Shown piece by piece: positions 1 to 8,567 of a DNA stretch of 64,000 bases (within the stretch, counting starts at the first letter, position 1; each line of letters begins with the position of its first letter). Under the pieces are notes generated by a model. It made no database searches and was not told the DNA's origin. It saw only the letters and a program-made list of their open reading frames with translations. The position numbers and the translations under genes are program-made. Where the stretch lies: contig NZ_AP025314.1 of the NCBI RefSeq assembly GCF_036492835.1, forward strand, positions 1,922,001 through 1,986,000, given 5' to 3'. The DNA comes from Fulvitalea axinellae. GTDB taxonomy: Bacteria > Bacteroidota > Bacteroidia > Cytophagales > Cyclobacteriaceae.

Positions 1-1
1 G

Positions 2-2698
2 ATATATATGAATCCTGGCTCTGGCGTCAGTAGCGTGAAGACTTTTGATGAGGAGAAATACGGCGACTATAGGGAAGGGGACAATACGTCGGTTTACTGG
101 ATTCCCCAAACGAACATTAACGGAGAGATTCTTTCCGGTATCGGATACGCTGTTTATATGTACAGTTCCGCCATTGAAAATGGAACAATTTCCTTTACGG
201 AAAAAGGAACCTTGCCTAAAGGTGACATTTCGATTTCTACACAGTACTCGGCATCACCTTATACGTATGGGTACAATTTGATGTCGAATCCATATCCGTG
301 TCCGATTTCCTGGAATGAACTGCTGAATCTTCAGGATAACAATGGGGAGCTTTGGGATAATAAAGCCTATGTTTGGGACTCCCAAAATTCACGCTACCGT
401 TTCTTGGTGACAAATAATGGTTCGGGGACCAATTCACTTAAAATAACAAACTACACTAATTCGGGAAGGCTAATTGATACGGACCTGAATATAGCTCCCG
501 GCCAAGCTTTTTTCATATTTAATAACAGTGGTGGTTCGGGCACTCAGCACGACTTTGTGTTTAAGGAAAGCGCAAAAGTCAAGGTTCATGATCGGCCGTT
601 GTACAGAAAAGCAGTCGATGCGCCTAAACCCGACGGCAATTTCGAAGGGATTGCAATGACATTGGAAAAAGGAGAACAATTCTCGCCCATTGCGCTCGAT
701 TTTTCTGACGAAAGTAAATCGGATTTTGGGCTGAATGAGGACATTTTCCAGCTTGGTGGGCAGGATGTCTATCTGGCGGCGAGAGTCAAAAGCACAGGTA
801 GGGATGGTAATTTGGATAAGAAAGTCAACGCCAGATTTTCAAGCCAACCATTTCCTGAAGCCGACACCCTGATCAATTTGAGTTTTTCGGCCAAAAAGAG
901 CGGGAAGCATAAGTTGCTGTTCAACGAAGCCCGGAAGTTCAAGAACAGCCGGAAGATCTTTCTGGAAGATAAATACGCCGAAAAGACCATAAACCTGTTG
1001 AAAACGGATTCTTATGAATTTGAGGTGGAAGAAGATCATCCAGAGTCCAAAGCCACCGATCGTTTTTCTGTCAGGCTTGGGAATAAATCTGTAATGAACA
1101 AGGTCTTGGTGCGGGGCGCAAAAGGACTCTTCGGAGGCCAAGGGCGTTTGGTTAATGTCCCGGTTTTGGTGCGTGACTTCAAGAAGATGACTGACTTCGA
1201 ACTTGGTCTTTCTTGGGATATATCGACTCTGGAGTTTAAGAAAATATCAAAGAAAATTTCAGGAAACTTCACGCTTGACGAGTCAAAGGTTCAAGAAGGA
1301 AATCTTGAATTTGAATGGTCTTCAAAAAAAGAAAAAGGGATGACGCTTAAGGAAAATGACACGTTAATGGTGATCGATTTCCGAATAGCTAAAAACTCCT
1401 CTGGTATCACTGATATACATGTCACGAAGGCGAAAGGTCATGGTTTGGCGTTGGTGAGCGATGAGAAATCGGAGGCGCCTGTTAGTTTCGAAAATCTGGG
1501 TTTGATTCTCAAGCCGATCGTATTGGTGAAAGGCAAAGTCTCTGTGGTCGGGGGGTATTCTCCCGAAACGATTGATTGGAAATGGTCGATTTCGGGTGTG
1601 GGCGAAGGAGTGGTTTCCGGATCGGGTGATTTCGAGTTGGAACCGTTGGAAGGCGAGGTTGTCCGAGTCGAAGGTGAAGTTAAGGAAACGTCGGTTCGTC
1701 CGTCGGTGTTGGATCTTATTTTGGCTAGAAGGCACGTTCTGGGCGTAAAGTATCTGAGTGAGCCTATTGACAGGTTTGCGGCCGATATGGACGGGAATGA
1801 CATTGTTTCGACTAAGGACATCGCTCAAATCCGCAAAGACATCTTGGGAGTTGAAGATCCGGAGGATAACAGATGGATGATTTTCCCAGAAAGCGAAATT
1901 TCCAAGATTGAGGATGGCCATTTTTCCAGAGTCGAAGAAAATTTCGAAATGACGATGGGGAACATTCCTGTTGATCTTGGTTTCGTCGCTTTGCGGAAAG
2001 GTGTTATACCAAATGGAAAATCACCGAGAATGAGTTCTGGCGATGTGAGCCTAGAAATCGCAGAGACTTTAATAGATGAAGATGGCAAACTGAAAGTCAA
2101 GTTGTCATTTGGTTCCGAAGCGCAACTGACTGGCGCCCAGATGGCCTTTTCGTGGAAAGATGCGAATTTGGAGAAAGTGGAAAACGATAGGGGAGGAAGC
2201 CTGAATTTCGAAAAATTCGAGAGTAATCGCTTAGGCATTGTTTGGACCGAGAAGGAAGTCGGGTATAATTATGGGAAAGCTTTTGTGACTCTGACATTCG
2301 ATGGAGCGCAGAACCAGGAGGAATTGGATTTGTCGATTGAAAGTGGGGCAATGCCTTCCTTGGTTACGGATTCGAATTTGTCGGTTCTGTCACTGAACAC
2401 AGACCTGTTGAGCGTTTCTGATCCGCTTCCGGAAAAAGGAGTCGCTGTTGGTCCAAGTCCGTTTGAGGAACAATTGAAAATCCGGATTTGGGGACATAAA
2501 GGGCAAACCGCTAAAATCTCGCTTTATGACCGTAGTGGAAAGATGGTGGCTAGAAGAGAAGTAGTGTTGGATAGCGAGAGCCACACGGCCATTTTGAATG
2601 CGGAAACTGTAGCCAAATGGCCTTTGAGCGTCGGAGTTTATATTTACCGTATAAAAATCGGAGGCTCAGAATATAACGGAAAAGTTATGGCGAAATAA
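2..2698 (+). CDS. Secreted multidomain protein with cohesin-like and dockerin-like modules and T9SS sorting domain (5' partial)
   Basis: This is the C-terminal part of a large secreted protein. The frame is open to the left edge, so the true start lies outside the window and the ATG at 8 is only the first internal Met. Counting from that Met, about residues 370-497 and 678-794 look like cohesin-type beta-sandwiches (Gly/Val-rich strands with a pattern such as VNVPVLVRDF followed by FELGLSWD). Between them, about 565-618, is a dockerin-like segment: a helix, then a calcium-loop signature DMDGNDIVSTKD and RKDILG. The last 90 residues form a T9SS type-A sorting domain (GPSPFEEQLKI, KISLYDRSGKMV, GVYIYRIKIGG). 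Family knowledge places such proteins at the cell surface or outside the cell. The N-terminal activity is not visible here. The gene ends in a strong terminator. Confidence 0.8.
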   Translation: MYMNPGSGVSSVKTFDEEKYGDYREGDNTSVYWIPQTNINGEILSGIGYAVYMYSSAIENGTISFTEKGTLPKGDISISTQYSASPYTYGYNLMSNPYPCPISWNELLNLQDNNGELWDNKAYVWDSQNSRYRFLVTNNGSGTNSLKITNYTNSGRLIDTDLNIAPGQAFFIFNNSGGSGTQHDFVFKESAKVKVHDRPLYRKAVDAPKPDGNFEGIAMTLEKGEQFSPIALDFSDESKSDFGLNEDIFQLGGQDVYLAARVKSTGRDGNLDKKVNARFSSQPFPEADTLINLSFSAKKSGKHKLLFNEARKFKNSRKIFLEDKYAEKTINLLKTDSYEFEVEEDHPESKATDRFSVRLGNKSVMNKVLVRGAKGLFGGQGRLVNVPVLVRDFKKMTDFELGLSWDISTLEFKKISKKISGNFTLDESKVQEGNLEFEWSSKKEKGMTLKENDTLMVIDFRIAKNSSGITDIHVTKAKGHGLALVSDEKSEAPVSFENLGLILKPIVLVKGKVSVVGGYSPETIDWKWSISGVGEGVVSGSGDFELEPLEGEVVRVEGEVKETSVRPSVLDLILARRHVLGVKYLSEPIDRFAADMDGNDIVSTKDIAQIRKDILGVEDPEDNRWMIFPESEISKIEDGHFSRVEENFEMTMGNIPVDLGFVALRKGVIPNGKSPRMSSGDVSLEIAETLIDEDGKLKVKLSFGSEAQLTGAQMAFSWKDANLEKVENDRGGSLNFEKFESNRLGIVWTEKEVGYNYGKAFVTLTFDGAQNQEELDLSIESGAMPSLVTDSNLSVLSLNTDLLSVSDPLPEKGVAVGPSPFEEQLKIRIWGHKGQTAKISLYDRSGKMVARREVVLDSESHTAILNAETVAKWPLSVGVYIYRIKIGGSEYNGKVMAK

Positions 2699-2719
2699 TC
2701 AGCGGCATCGCTGAAAAGA

Positions 2720-2764
2720 AAAACACCCCGAAAAGGCCTGTCTTGGCCGAATTCGGGGTGTTTT
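2720..2764. terminator. Bidirectional intrinsic terminator
   Basis: A perfect 13-bp stem AAAACACCCCGAA / TTCGGGGTGTTTT (2720-2732 and 2752-2764) encloses a loop that itself contains GGCC repeats. T-runs flank it on both strands. It lies between two convergent genes and can serve both. Confidence 0.9.
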
Positions 2765-2786
2765 ATTTTTTGGAGAAGAATCAACG

Positions 2787-3440
2787 TTAGTTCTTCGTGA
2801 TAGACTCTAAAGCCGTTTCGCTTAAAGCGTCTTCTACTTTTTGCAAAACGAATTCGAAATCCTCTGGACGGTTTTCGTAATCAAGGTCGTTTACGTCAAT
2901 GATTAACAGCTTTCCTTCCTTATATTCCGAAATCCATTTCTCATAATGCTCGTTCAGGTCTTGCAGGTAGCCTGTGGGAATATCGCTTTCGTAATCCCTA
3001 TTGCGTATTCCTACCTGACGAACCAATTTCGGAATATCCGATTTAAGATAAATCAGCAACTCCGGCGGGCGGATCATTTCCTTCATCAGGCCGTACAGCG
3101 TATTGTACGTATCGAAATCCGTATCTGAAAGCAACCCGCTGTCGTACAGATTTTGGGTGAAAATGTGCGCACCCTCGTAAATCGTTCTGTCCTGGACCGC
3201 CACTTTTTCGCTTTCCTTTATCCGCATCAGTTGGTTGAAGCGGCTCTTGAGGAAAAATATTTCCAAATGGAAGGCCCATTTTTCCATATCAGCGTAAAAG
3301 TCCGGCAAATACGGGTTGTCATCCACATTCTCAAACTCCGGAACCCAACCGTAATGTTTGGCGAGCATGGAGGTAAGGGTGGTTTTCCCCGATCCGATAT
3401 TACCCGCTACCGCAATGTGTGCTCTATAGTTTTTCAACAT
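2787..3440 (-). CDS. Deoxynucleoside kinase (second of tandem pair)
   Basis: A cytoplasmic kinase of the dNK/deoxyadenosine-deoxyguanosine kinase family, which transfers the ATP gamma-phosphate to the 5' hydroxyl of a deoxynucleoside in the salvage pathway. The 217-aa length is normal. The P-loop GNIGSGKTTL sits at about residues 14-23. It is followed by the substrate-site segment ENVDDNPYLPDFY and the DRT motif (QDRTIYEGAHIF) that carries catalytic and specificity residues. It starts 8 bp after the stop of a paralogue with the same architecture, so the two are almost certainly co-transcribed, probably with different base preferences as in other bacteria with paired dNKs. Which base this copy prefers cannot be read from the sequence. 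Confidence 0.9.
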   Translation of the reverse strand: MLKNYRAHIAVAGNIGSGKTTLTSMLAKHYGWVPEFENVDDNPYLPDFYADMEKWAFHLEIFFLKSRFNQLMRIKESEKVAVQDRTIYEGAHIFTQNLYDSGLLSDTDFDTYNTLYGLMKEMIRPPELLIYLKSDIPKLVRQVGIRNRDYESDIPTGYLQDLNEHYEKWISEYKEGKLLIIDVNDLDYENRPEDFEFVLQKVEDALSETALESITKN

Positions 3441-3448
3441 ATGCGAGG

Positions 3449-4075
3449 CTATTTCAATGGGCTGAACAGACCGTTTAGCTCCAGCTCTACTTTATCCACA
3501 ACACTGGCGAAGTCGGCGGGATTCGCCTCATAGTCCATGTCGTTGACGTCGATAACGAGCAAGCGTCCCAAATCATAGTTGTCGATCCACTCGTTGTAAT
3601 GTTCGTTCAGACTCTGGAGGTAATCGATACGGATCGAGTTTTCAAATCCCCTGCCACGTTTCGATATCTGCTGTACAAGCTTCGGTACGTCGGCCTTAAG
3701 GTAGATCAAAAGGTCTGGCGGTTGGATGAACTTGCTCATTCCTTTGAAAAGGTCCAGATAGCTTTCGTAATCGCGGGCCGACATGTGTCCGCCGTCGTGG
3801 AGGTTCTTGGCGAAGATGAAGGCGTCTTCGTAGATCGTACGGTCTTGGATTACGTTGTGGTTGTTCTCTCTTATGTTGAGAATTTGCAAATACCGGCTGT
3901 TCAGGAAATAAACCTGAAGGTGGAACGACCAGCGGTTCATATCCTCATAAAAATCTTTAAGGTACGGGTTGTTGTCAACATCCTCGAACTTTGGCGTCCA
4001 GTCGTATTGTTCGGCCAGCTTCTTTGTCAAGGTGGTTTTTCCAGACCCGATATTTCCAGCTACGGCAATATGCAT
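3449..4075 (-). CDS. Deoxynucleoside kinase (first of tandem pair)
   Basis: A 208-aa paralogue of the downstream kinase, with the P-loop GNIGSGKTTLTKK at the extreme N-terminus, FEDVDNNPYLKDFYEDM and QDRTIYEDAFIFAKN. The two proteins align along their whole length but have diverged, for example RGFENSIRIDYLQ here against DYESDIPTGYLQ in the neighbour. This points to an old duplication rather than a recent one. It acts in deoxynucleoside salvage in the cytoplasm. It is the first gene of the pair and is preceded by a good Bacteroidota-type promoter about 100 bp upstream. The window also contains a nucleoside transporter (7176-8462) and Ndk (23504-23974), which would supply and use the products. 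Confidence 0.9.
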   Translation of the reverse strand: MHIAVAGNIGSGKTTLTKKLAEQYDWTPKFEDVDNNPYLKDFYEDMNRWSFHLQVYFLNSRYLQILNIRENNHNVIQDRTIYEDAFIFAKNLHDGGHMSARDYESYLDLFKGMSKFIQPPDLLIYLKADVPKLVQQISKRGRGFENSIRIDYLQSLNEHYNEWIDNYDLGRLLVIDVNDMDYEANPADFASVVDKVELELNGLFSPLK

Positions 4076-4177
4076 CTTGTAAAATATTTATGAATGTTAT
4101 CTCTGTTTTAAGCCCGGAATCGCCCTGAAAAAGCGGAGATTTCCCTTTATTAGTGCGAATCCGGAGAAATGGACGCA

Positions 4178-4207
4178 CAAAATTATGTTTCTGGCTCTGC
4201 TGTTCAA
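4178..4207 (-). promoter_or_regulatory. Bacteroidota-type promoter for the dNK pair
   Basis: Reading the minus strand there is TTG (4207-4205), 19 bp, then TAATTTTG (4185-4178). This matches the phylum consensus TTG-N17-23-TAnnTTTG. The predicted transcript start is near 4171, leaving a leader of about 95 nt before the ATG at 4075. Confidence 0.6.
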
Positions 4208-4257
4208 GCCCAAACGCGTTTTTGTTGGAAACTTTATGCGTTTTTAGGCCAAAATTA

Positions 4258-4584
4258 TCACAGATCCTCCTCGAACAGGAAATTCTGGTAGGCGTTGCTT
4301 AATTCTTTATGTGCGTGTTTGTCGCCGGCTTTCAGCGCTTTTTCCAAACCGGTTTCGTAAATCTCTTTCGCTTTGTCCACAAACCCAAGCTCAGAGTACA
4401 AAGCGGCCGCGTGATAGTATGTCGCTACATAGTCGGGATGATTTTTCAATAGGGAATCGAAGTGCTCTTTAGCAATGTTCTTGTCTATGTTGTTATATTC
4501 GGTAGCGAGTGCGTAAATAAGAAATGGGTCGTTAGGGTCTTCCTTAAGGAATTTTTTTAGTTGAAGTATTCTTTCCGAAGCCAT
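4258..4584 (-). CDS. Small tetratricopeptide-repeat protein
   Basis: A 108-aa protein made almost only of TPR-like helical hairpins. The repeats have the usual small and aromatic pattern: DPNDPFLIYALATEYNN at about 16-32, HPDYVATYYHAAALYSELG at about 49-67, KAKEIYETGLEKAL after it. There is no signal peptide or membrane segment, so it is probably cytoplasmic and works by binding another protein. It is transcribed towards the dNK genes but is separated from them by about 180 bp holding the dNK promoter. It is therefore likely a separate unit. No partner can be named from the context. Confidence 0.75.
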   Translation of the reverse strand: MASERILQLKKFLKEDPNDPFLIYALATEYNNIDKNIAKEHFDSLLKNHPDYVATYYHAAALYSELGFVDKAKEIYETGLEKALKAGDKHAHKELSNAYQNFLFEEDL

Positions 4585-4666
4585 AGAGCTATGTTTTTTT
4601 TATTTTTTCAAAGATTTTTTATATCATTAATGTGATATATAATCAGCAATTAAACTCGGCAAAGTT

Positions 4667-5407
4667 ATGAAAATATTGGTTTGCATTACTCATGTGCCGG
4701 ACACGACTTCGAAGATATCGTTCACCCCAGACGGTAAGAAGTTCGATGCTACCGGTGTACAGTATATTATAGGTCCATATGATGATTATGCGCTTTCCAA
4801 GGCTGTGGATTTGAAAACCCAAGCCGGCGAGGGGGAAATCACGGTGCTTAACGTAGGTACCGGGACCTCTGACGCCTCATTGAGAAAGGCGCTGGCCATA
4901 GGTGCGGACAAAGCCGTCAGGATTGACGCCGAACCGGCAGATTCGTTTTTTGTCGCTCGGCAGATCGCCGATTACGCCCAAGGCAAGGATTTCGATTTGG
5001 TAATGATGGGGCGTGAATCCATCGACTTCAACGGGGGCGTGGTGCATGGTATGGTAGGCGAGATGTTGAGCGTTCCGTCCATCGCTCCGGTGATGCTTCT
5101 GGAAATCGAGGGAGGAAAAGCGAAAATAGAAAGGGAAATCGACGCGGGTACTGAAAACCTGGAAGCGGAATTACCTTTAGTCTTGGGATGCCAAGAGCCG
5201 ATTGCCGAGTGGAAGATTCCGAATATGAGGGGAATTATGTCCGCCAAGAGAAAGCCATTTGAAGTGATACCGGCTGGAAACGGAGCCGAGAAAACGGAGG
5301 CGGAAAAATACGTGTTGCCGGAGAAAAAAGATGCGGTGAGAATGGTCGACGCGGAGAATATGGAAGAGTTGGTTGATTTGTTGCGGAATGAAGCCAAAGT
5401 CCTTTAA
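4667..5407 (+). CDS. etfB: Electron transfer flavoprotein beta subunit
   Basis: The beta subunit of ETF, which with EtfA holds FAD and AMP and carries electrons from acyl-CoA dehydrogenases to the quinone pool through ETF:quinone oxidoreductase. The 246-aa length is normal. The start MKILVCITHVPDT, the nucleotide-site segment LVMMGRESIDFNGG and the run LPLVLGCQEPIAEWKIPNMRGI are characteristic. It is followed after 49 bp by etfA on the same strand, as in most bacteria. Upstream, 4585-4666 is AT-rich intergenic DNA shared with the divergent TPR gene and probably holds both promoters, though no clean TAnnTTTG was found there. Confidence 0.93.
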   Translation: MKILVCITHVPDTTSKISFTPDGKKFDATGVQYIIGPYDDYALSKAVDLKTQAGEGEITVLNVGTGTSDASLRKALAIGADKAVRIDAEPADSFFVARQIADYAQGKDFDLVMMGRESIDFNGGVVHGMVGEMLSVPSIAPVMLLEIEGGKAKIEREIDAGTENLEAELPLVLGCQEPIAEWKIPNMRGIMSAKRKPFEVIPAGNGAEKTEAEKYVLPEKKDAVRMVDAENMEELVDLLRNEAKVL

Positions 5408-5456
5408 GCCTAGGGACGCTTTGATATAATGATGTAATACCCAAAATGAAAGAAGT

Positions 5457-6422
5457 ATGTCGGTAATAGTATTTTTGGAAAATGAGGACGGAGCGTTAAA
5501 GAAATCGGGCTTGGAGGCTATGGCCTACGGAGTGGAGCTGGGAAAACGGATGGGAGTGCCTGTGTCGGGTGTGGCGTTTGGGAAGTTCAACGGAGGGGAA
5601 CTTGAAAAAGCTGGGGCTGCCGGGGCGGAAAAGGTAAAGCATGTGGAAGGCGATTCTTTCGGGGTTTTTGAGGCTGGGGTTTTCGCTTCCGTACTGTCGG
5701 AAGTAATGGATGAATCCAGCGCTACGGTGGCGATATTGGCCCAATCGTCTTCGTCCAACGTCTTGGCCGGTCGGTTGGCTGTGAAGCAGAACGCTTCTTT
5801 GGTGACAAACGTAACGGGTTTGCCCGAGGATGACTCATGCCGAGTTTTTAAGAAAGGAGTTTTCACGGGAAAAGCGTTCTGTTCCGTCGAGTTAAAATCG
5901 GAAAAAAAGATCGTTACGCTCAGAAAAGGAGCTATGCCTTTCGAAGAAGGAACGGGGCTTTCGGAGGTGGAAGAAGTAAATGTTGAAGTTCCGGCCGCAA
6001 ATAAGATTAAGTTGCTTAATACTGAAAAGGCAGAAGGCGACGTTCTATTGACCGAAGCCGAGATAGTGGTTTCGGGCGGAAGAGGCCTGAAAGGTGGCGA
6101 AAATTGGGGGATTGTAGAGGATTTGGCGAAAGCTTTGCATGCCGCTACTGCGTGTAGTAAGCCCGTTTCGGATATGAATTGGAGGCCTCACCATGAGCAC
6201 GTAGGACAAACTGGTGTGAAAGTCAGTCCAAATTTATATATTGCGGTGGGGATTTCCGGGGCTATACAGCATTTAGCCGGGATTAGTTCCTCGAAAACAA
6301 TAGTGGTAATAAACAAAGATCCCGAAGCACCTTTCTTCAAAGTGGCCGATTACGGAGTGGTCGGCGATGCGTTCGAGGTGTTGCCTCGGTTGACTAAAGC
6401 CGTACAGGCGTTGGAAAGTTAA
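5457..6422 (+). CDS. etfA: Electron transfer flavoprotein alpha subunit
   Basis: The FAD-binding partner of EtfB, 321 aa. The C-terminal FAD domain is clear: SGGRGLKGGENW at about residue 206, then GQTGVKVSPNLYIAVGISGA and AIQHLAGISSSKTIVVINKD, which form the classical ETF-alpha signature. The N-terminal domain is the variable ETF Rossmann-like part. It works with etfB (upstream) in beta-oxidation or amino acid catabolism, delivering electrons to the membrane. A predicted nuclease-family gene starts only 11 bp downstream, so the operon is at least etfB-etfA-6434. Confidence 0.93.
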   Translation: MSVIVFLENEDGALKKSGLEAMAYGVELGKRMGVPVSGVAFGKFNGGELEKAGAAGAEKVKHVEGDSFGVFEAGVFASVLSEVMDESSATVAILAQSSSSNVLAGRLAVKQNASLVTNVTGLPEDDSCRVFKKGVFTGKAFCSVELKSEKKIVTLRKGAMPFEEGTGLSEVEEVNVEVPAANKIKLLNTEKAEGDVLLTEAEIVVSGGRGLKGGENWGIVEDLAKALHAATACSKPVSDMNWRPHHEHVGQTGVKVSPNLYIAVGISGAIQHLAGISSSKTIVVINKDPEAPFFKVADYGVVGDAFEVLPRLTKAVQALES

Positions 6423-6433
6423 AAGTAAATTCA

Positions 6434-7090
6434 GTGGAGAAAATTAAACTGGATATACTGGGACTATCGTCGTCTCAGTCTCAATCAGGTTCGTTTGCGT
6501 TGGTGCTGGGTGAATCTGGCGGAACCCGAAGGTTGCCCATTATCATCGGAATGTTTGAGGCGCAAGCCATAGCCATCGAGATTGAGAAAATCTTGCCTAA
6601 TCGGCCGATGACTCACGACTTGTTCAAGTCATTCGGTAAGGAGTTCGGCTTCAGTGTTGAGGAAGTCCTGATTTCGGATCTGAAAGAAGGGGTGTTTTTC
6701 GCCAAGATCTTGTGCCGTAAAGACGGTGAGCTTGTATCGATCGACGCCAGACCTTCGGATGCTATCGCTATCGGGTTGCGCTTCGAGGCGGAAATCAACA
6801 CGCTTCCCTTTATTATGAAGGAGGCGGGTATCGAGCTGTCCGAAGAGGAGAAGGAGAAAGAGGATGGTGGCGCCGATAAAAAGGAAGAGGACGCTGAAAT
6901 GTTTGCCAAGAAAAGCGAAGCGGAAGTTCCGGCCCAGGAACAGCCTGTAAAAAAGGAGAAACCGAAGGGCGGTGGCCCTTATAGTGGTTTCTCGATGGCG
7001 AAACTCCAGCAGAAACTCGACGAGGCAATCGCCCGAGAGGACTATGAGCTGGCGGCGAGAATTAGGGACGAGATGGATTCAAGAAAATAG
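6434..7090 (+). CDS. Bifunctional nuclease family protein (DUF151) with C-terminal UvrB/UvrC motif
   Basis: A 218-aa protein starting at GTG (6434), 11 bp after etfA. This is the only start that keeps the conserved N-terminus MEKIKLDILGLSSSQSQSG. Residues 1-135 are a DUF151 domain (LPIIIGMFEAQAIAIE, RPSDAIAIGLRF). A charged Glu/Lys linker follows at about 137-180. The C-terminal 35 residues match the UvrB/UvrC interaction motif (LQQKLDEAIAREDYELAARIRDEM). Some plant and bacterial DUF151 proteins were described as having RNase and DNase activity; the activity of this one is unproven. The UVR motif suggests docking to a protein partner. An intrinsic terminator follows. Confidence 0.85.
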   Translation: MEKIKLDILGLSSSQSQSGSFALVLGESGGTRRLPIIIGMFEAQAIAIEIEKILPNRPMTHDLFKSFGKEFGFSVEEVLISDLKEGVFFAKILCRKDGELVSIDARPSDAIAIGLRFEAEINTLPFIMKEAGIELSEEEKEKEDGGADKKEEDAEMFAKKSEAEVPAQEQPVKKEKPKGGGPYSGFSMAKLQQKLDEAIAREDYELAARIRDEMDSRK

Positions 7091-7098
7091 ACGATTTG

Positions 7099-7147
7099 CG
7101 TAAAAAAGCCGGAGCCCTGTGAGAGTGGGTTAGCCGGCTTTTTTACG
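7099..7147 (+). terminator. Intrinsic terminator of the etf operon
   Basis: The 14-bp stem CGTAAAAAAGCCGG / CCGGCTTTTTTACG (7099-7112 and 7134-7147) has a 21-nt loop and T-rich 3' arm. It separates the etfBA-nuclease unit from the transporter gene. Confidence 0.85.
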
Positions 7148-7175
7148 TTATTTAGTATGTTATTCAAGAGAGGTT

Positions 7176-8462
7176 ATGGAGTATTTGAGAGGATTGTTCG
7201 GAATCGTGGTTCTGTTGGGAGTCGCGTTGTTGTTTTCCGGCAACAGGAAGAGAGTTGACTGGAAACTAGTGGGGATTGGAGTGTTTATCCAATTGGTCTT
7301 TGGAGTGTTAATTACTCAAGTGCCAATTGTCGCGAAAGGTTTCAACGTTGTCAGTGAAGTGTTTGTGCGTTTTCTTGACTTCTCCATTGACGGGGCGAAA
7401 TTCGTGTTTGGTGACTTGGCGCTTGTAAACAAATCTGGTTTTATTTTCGCTTTCCAGATTTTGCCAACCATTATTTTCTTTTCTACTGTTACCGCAGGTC
7501 TTTATTATCTGGGTGTTCTTCAAAAGATAGTTTACGGTATAGCTTGGGTGATGGCTAAAACCATGCGCCTTTCGGGAGCGGAATCATTGTCGGCGGCCGG
7601 TAACATTTTCTTGGGACAAACCGAAGCGCCTTTGTTGGTGAAGCCTTTCGTTGCCAAAATGACCAAATCAGAGCTTATGTGTCTGATGACCGGTGGTATG
7701 GCTACGTTGGCTGGCGGTGTTTTGGCCGCTTATGTTAGTGCTCTTGGCGGAGATGATCCTGTTGAAAAAACCAAGTTTGCGGCCTATTTGCTAAGCGCTT
7801 CGATTATGAACGCTCCGGCGGCTATTGTAATGTCTAAGATTTTGGTGCCGCAGACGGATGATGACGATGTGGACAAAAACCTTAATGTAGGAGGGGACCA
7901 GCTTGGCGTGAACCTTATCGATGCGTTGTCAAAAGGAGCGGGCGACGGTCTTCAGCTTGCGTTGAACGTAGGTGGTATGTTGCTTGCGTTTATTGCGGTT
8001 ATCGCTGCTCTTAACGCTGGTTTCGGATGGATAGGTGGTATGACGGGAATGAACGAATGGGTTGCCGAATCTACCGGACACACGTTCGACAAACTGTCAA
8101 TGGAATATATTCTCGGGCAAATTTTCAGGGTGTTCGCTTGGGTGATCGGAGTGGACTGGAGTGAGTCATTGTTGGTTGGTAGCCTTCTGGGGCAAAAGAC
8201 CGCGATTAACGAGTTTGTGGCTTACCTGAACCTAGCCGAGTTGAAAGATGCCGGCGCATTAACACCTAAAGCCATAATCATTTCTACGTATGCTTTGTGC
8301 GGCTTTGCGAACTTTTCGTCAATAGCAATCCAGATTGGCGGCATAGGCGGAATTGCTCCAAGCAAACAGGGAACATTGTCCCAATTGGGCCTTCGCGCAT
8401 TGTTAGGGGCGACTTTGGCTTGTATGATGACAGCGACAATTGCGGGAATGATACTGGTTTGA
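7176..8462 (+). CDS. Concentrative nucleoside transporter (CNT/NupC family)
   Basis: An inner-membrane symporter that imports nucleosides with Na+ or H+. The 428-aa length and multiple hydrophobic segments fit the family. The CNT signatures are visible: LSAAGNIFLGQTEAPLLVKPF at about residues 138-158 (QTEAP contacts the base) and SASIMNAPAAIVMSKIL, with NAPAA contacting the sugar. The start is ATG at 7176, preceded by AAGAGAGGTT. It lies downstream of the etf-nuclease terminator and about 3 kb from the two deoxynucleoside kinases, which would trap the imported nucleosides. The ion cannot be decided by eye; bacterial CNTs of this longer class are often Na+-coupled. Confidence 0.92.
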   Translation: MEYLRGLFGIVVLLGVALLFSGNRKRVDWKLVGIGVFIQLVFGVLITQVPIVAKGFNVVSEVFVRFLDFSIDGAKFVFGDLALVNKSGFIFAFQILPTIIFFSTVTAGLYYLGVLQKIVYGIAWVMAKTMRLSGAESLSAAGNIFLGQTEAPLLVKPFVAKMTKSELMCLMTGGMATLAGGVLAAYVSALGGDDPVEKTKFAAYLLSASIMNAPAAIVMSKILVPQTDDDDVDKNLNVGGDQLGVNLIDALSKGAGDGLQLALNVGGMLLAFIAVIAALNAGFGWIGGMTGMNEWVAESTGHTFDKLSMEYILGQIFRVFAWVIGVDWSESLLVGSLLGQKTAINEFVAYLNLAELKDAGALTPKAIIISTYALCGFANFSSIAIQIGGIGGIAPSKQGTLSQLGLRALLGATLACMMTATIAGMILV

Positions 8463-8517
8463 TAAAAGCCGAAGCGGTCTTTGCTGTTGTATTTATTAAA
8501 TAAATAGATGTAAAAAG

Positions 8518-8525
8518 TAAATTTG
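8518..8525 (+). promoter_or_regulatory. -7 element for the ArsR gene
   Basis: TAAATTTG matches TAnnTTTG. No TTG lies at the ideal distance. The transcript would start near 8532, so an upstream in-frame ATG at 8523 lies inside the promoter and cannot be the translation start. This favours ATG 8568. Confidence 0.45.
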
Positions 8526-8567
8526 TTTTTATTTTTTAATCTGTTGCAATGTTCTTATTTTTATACC

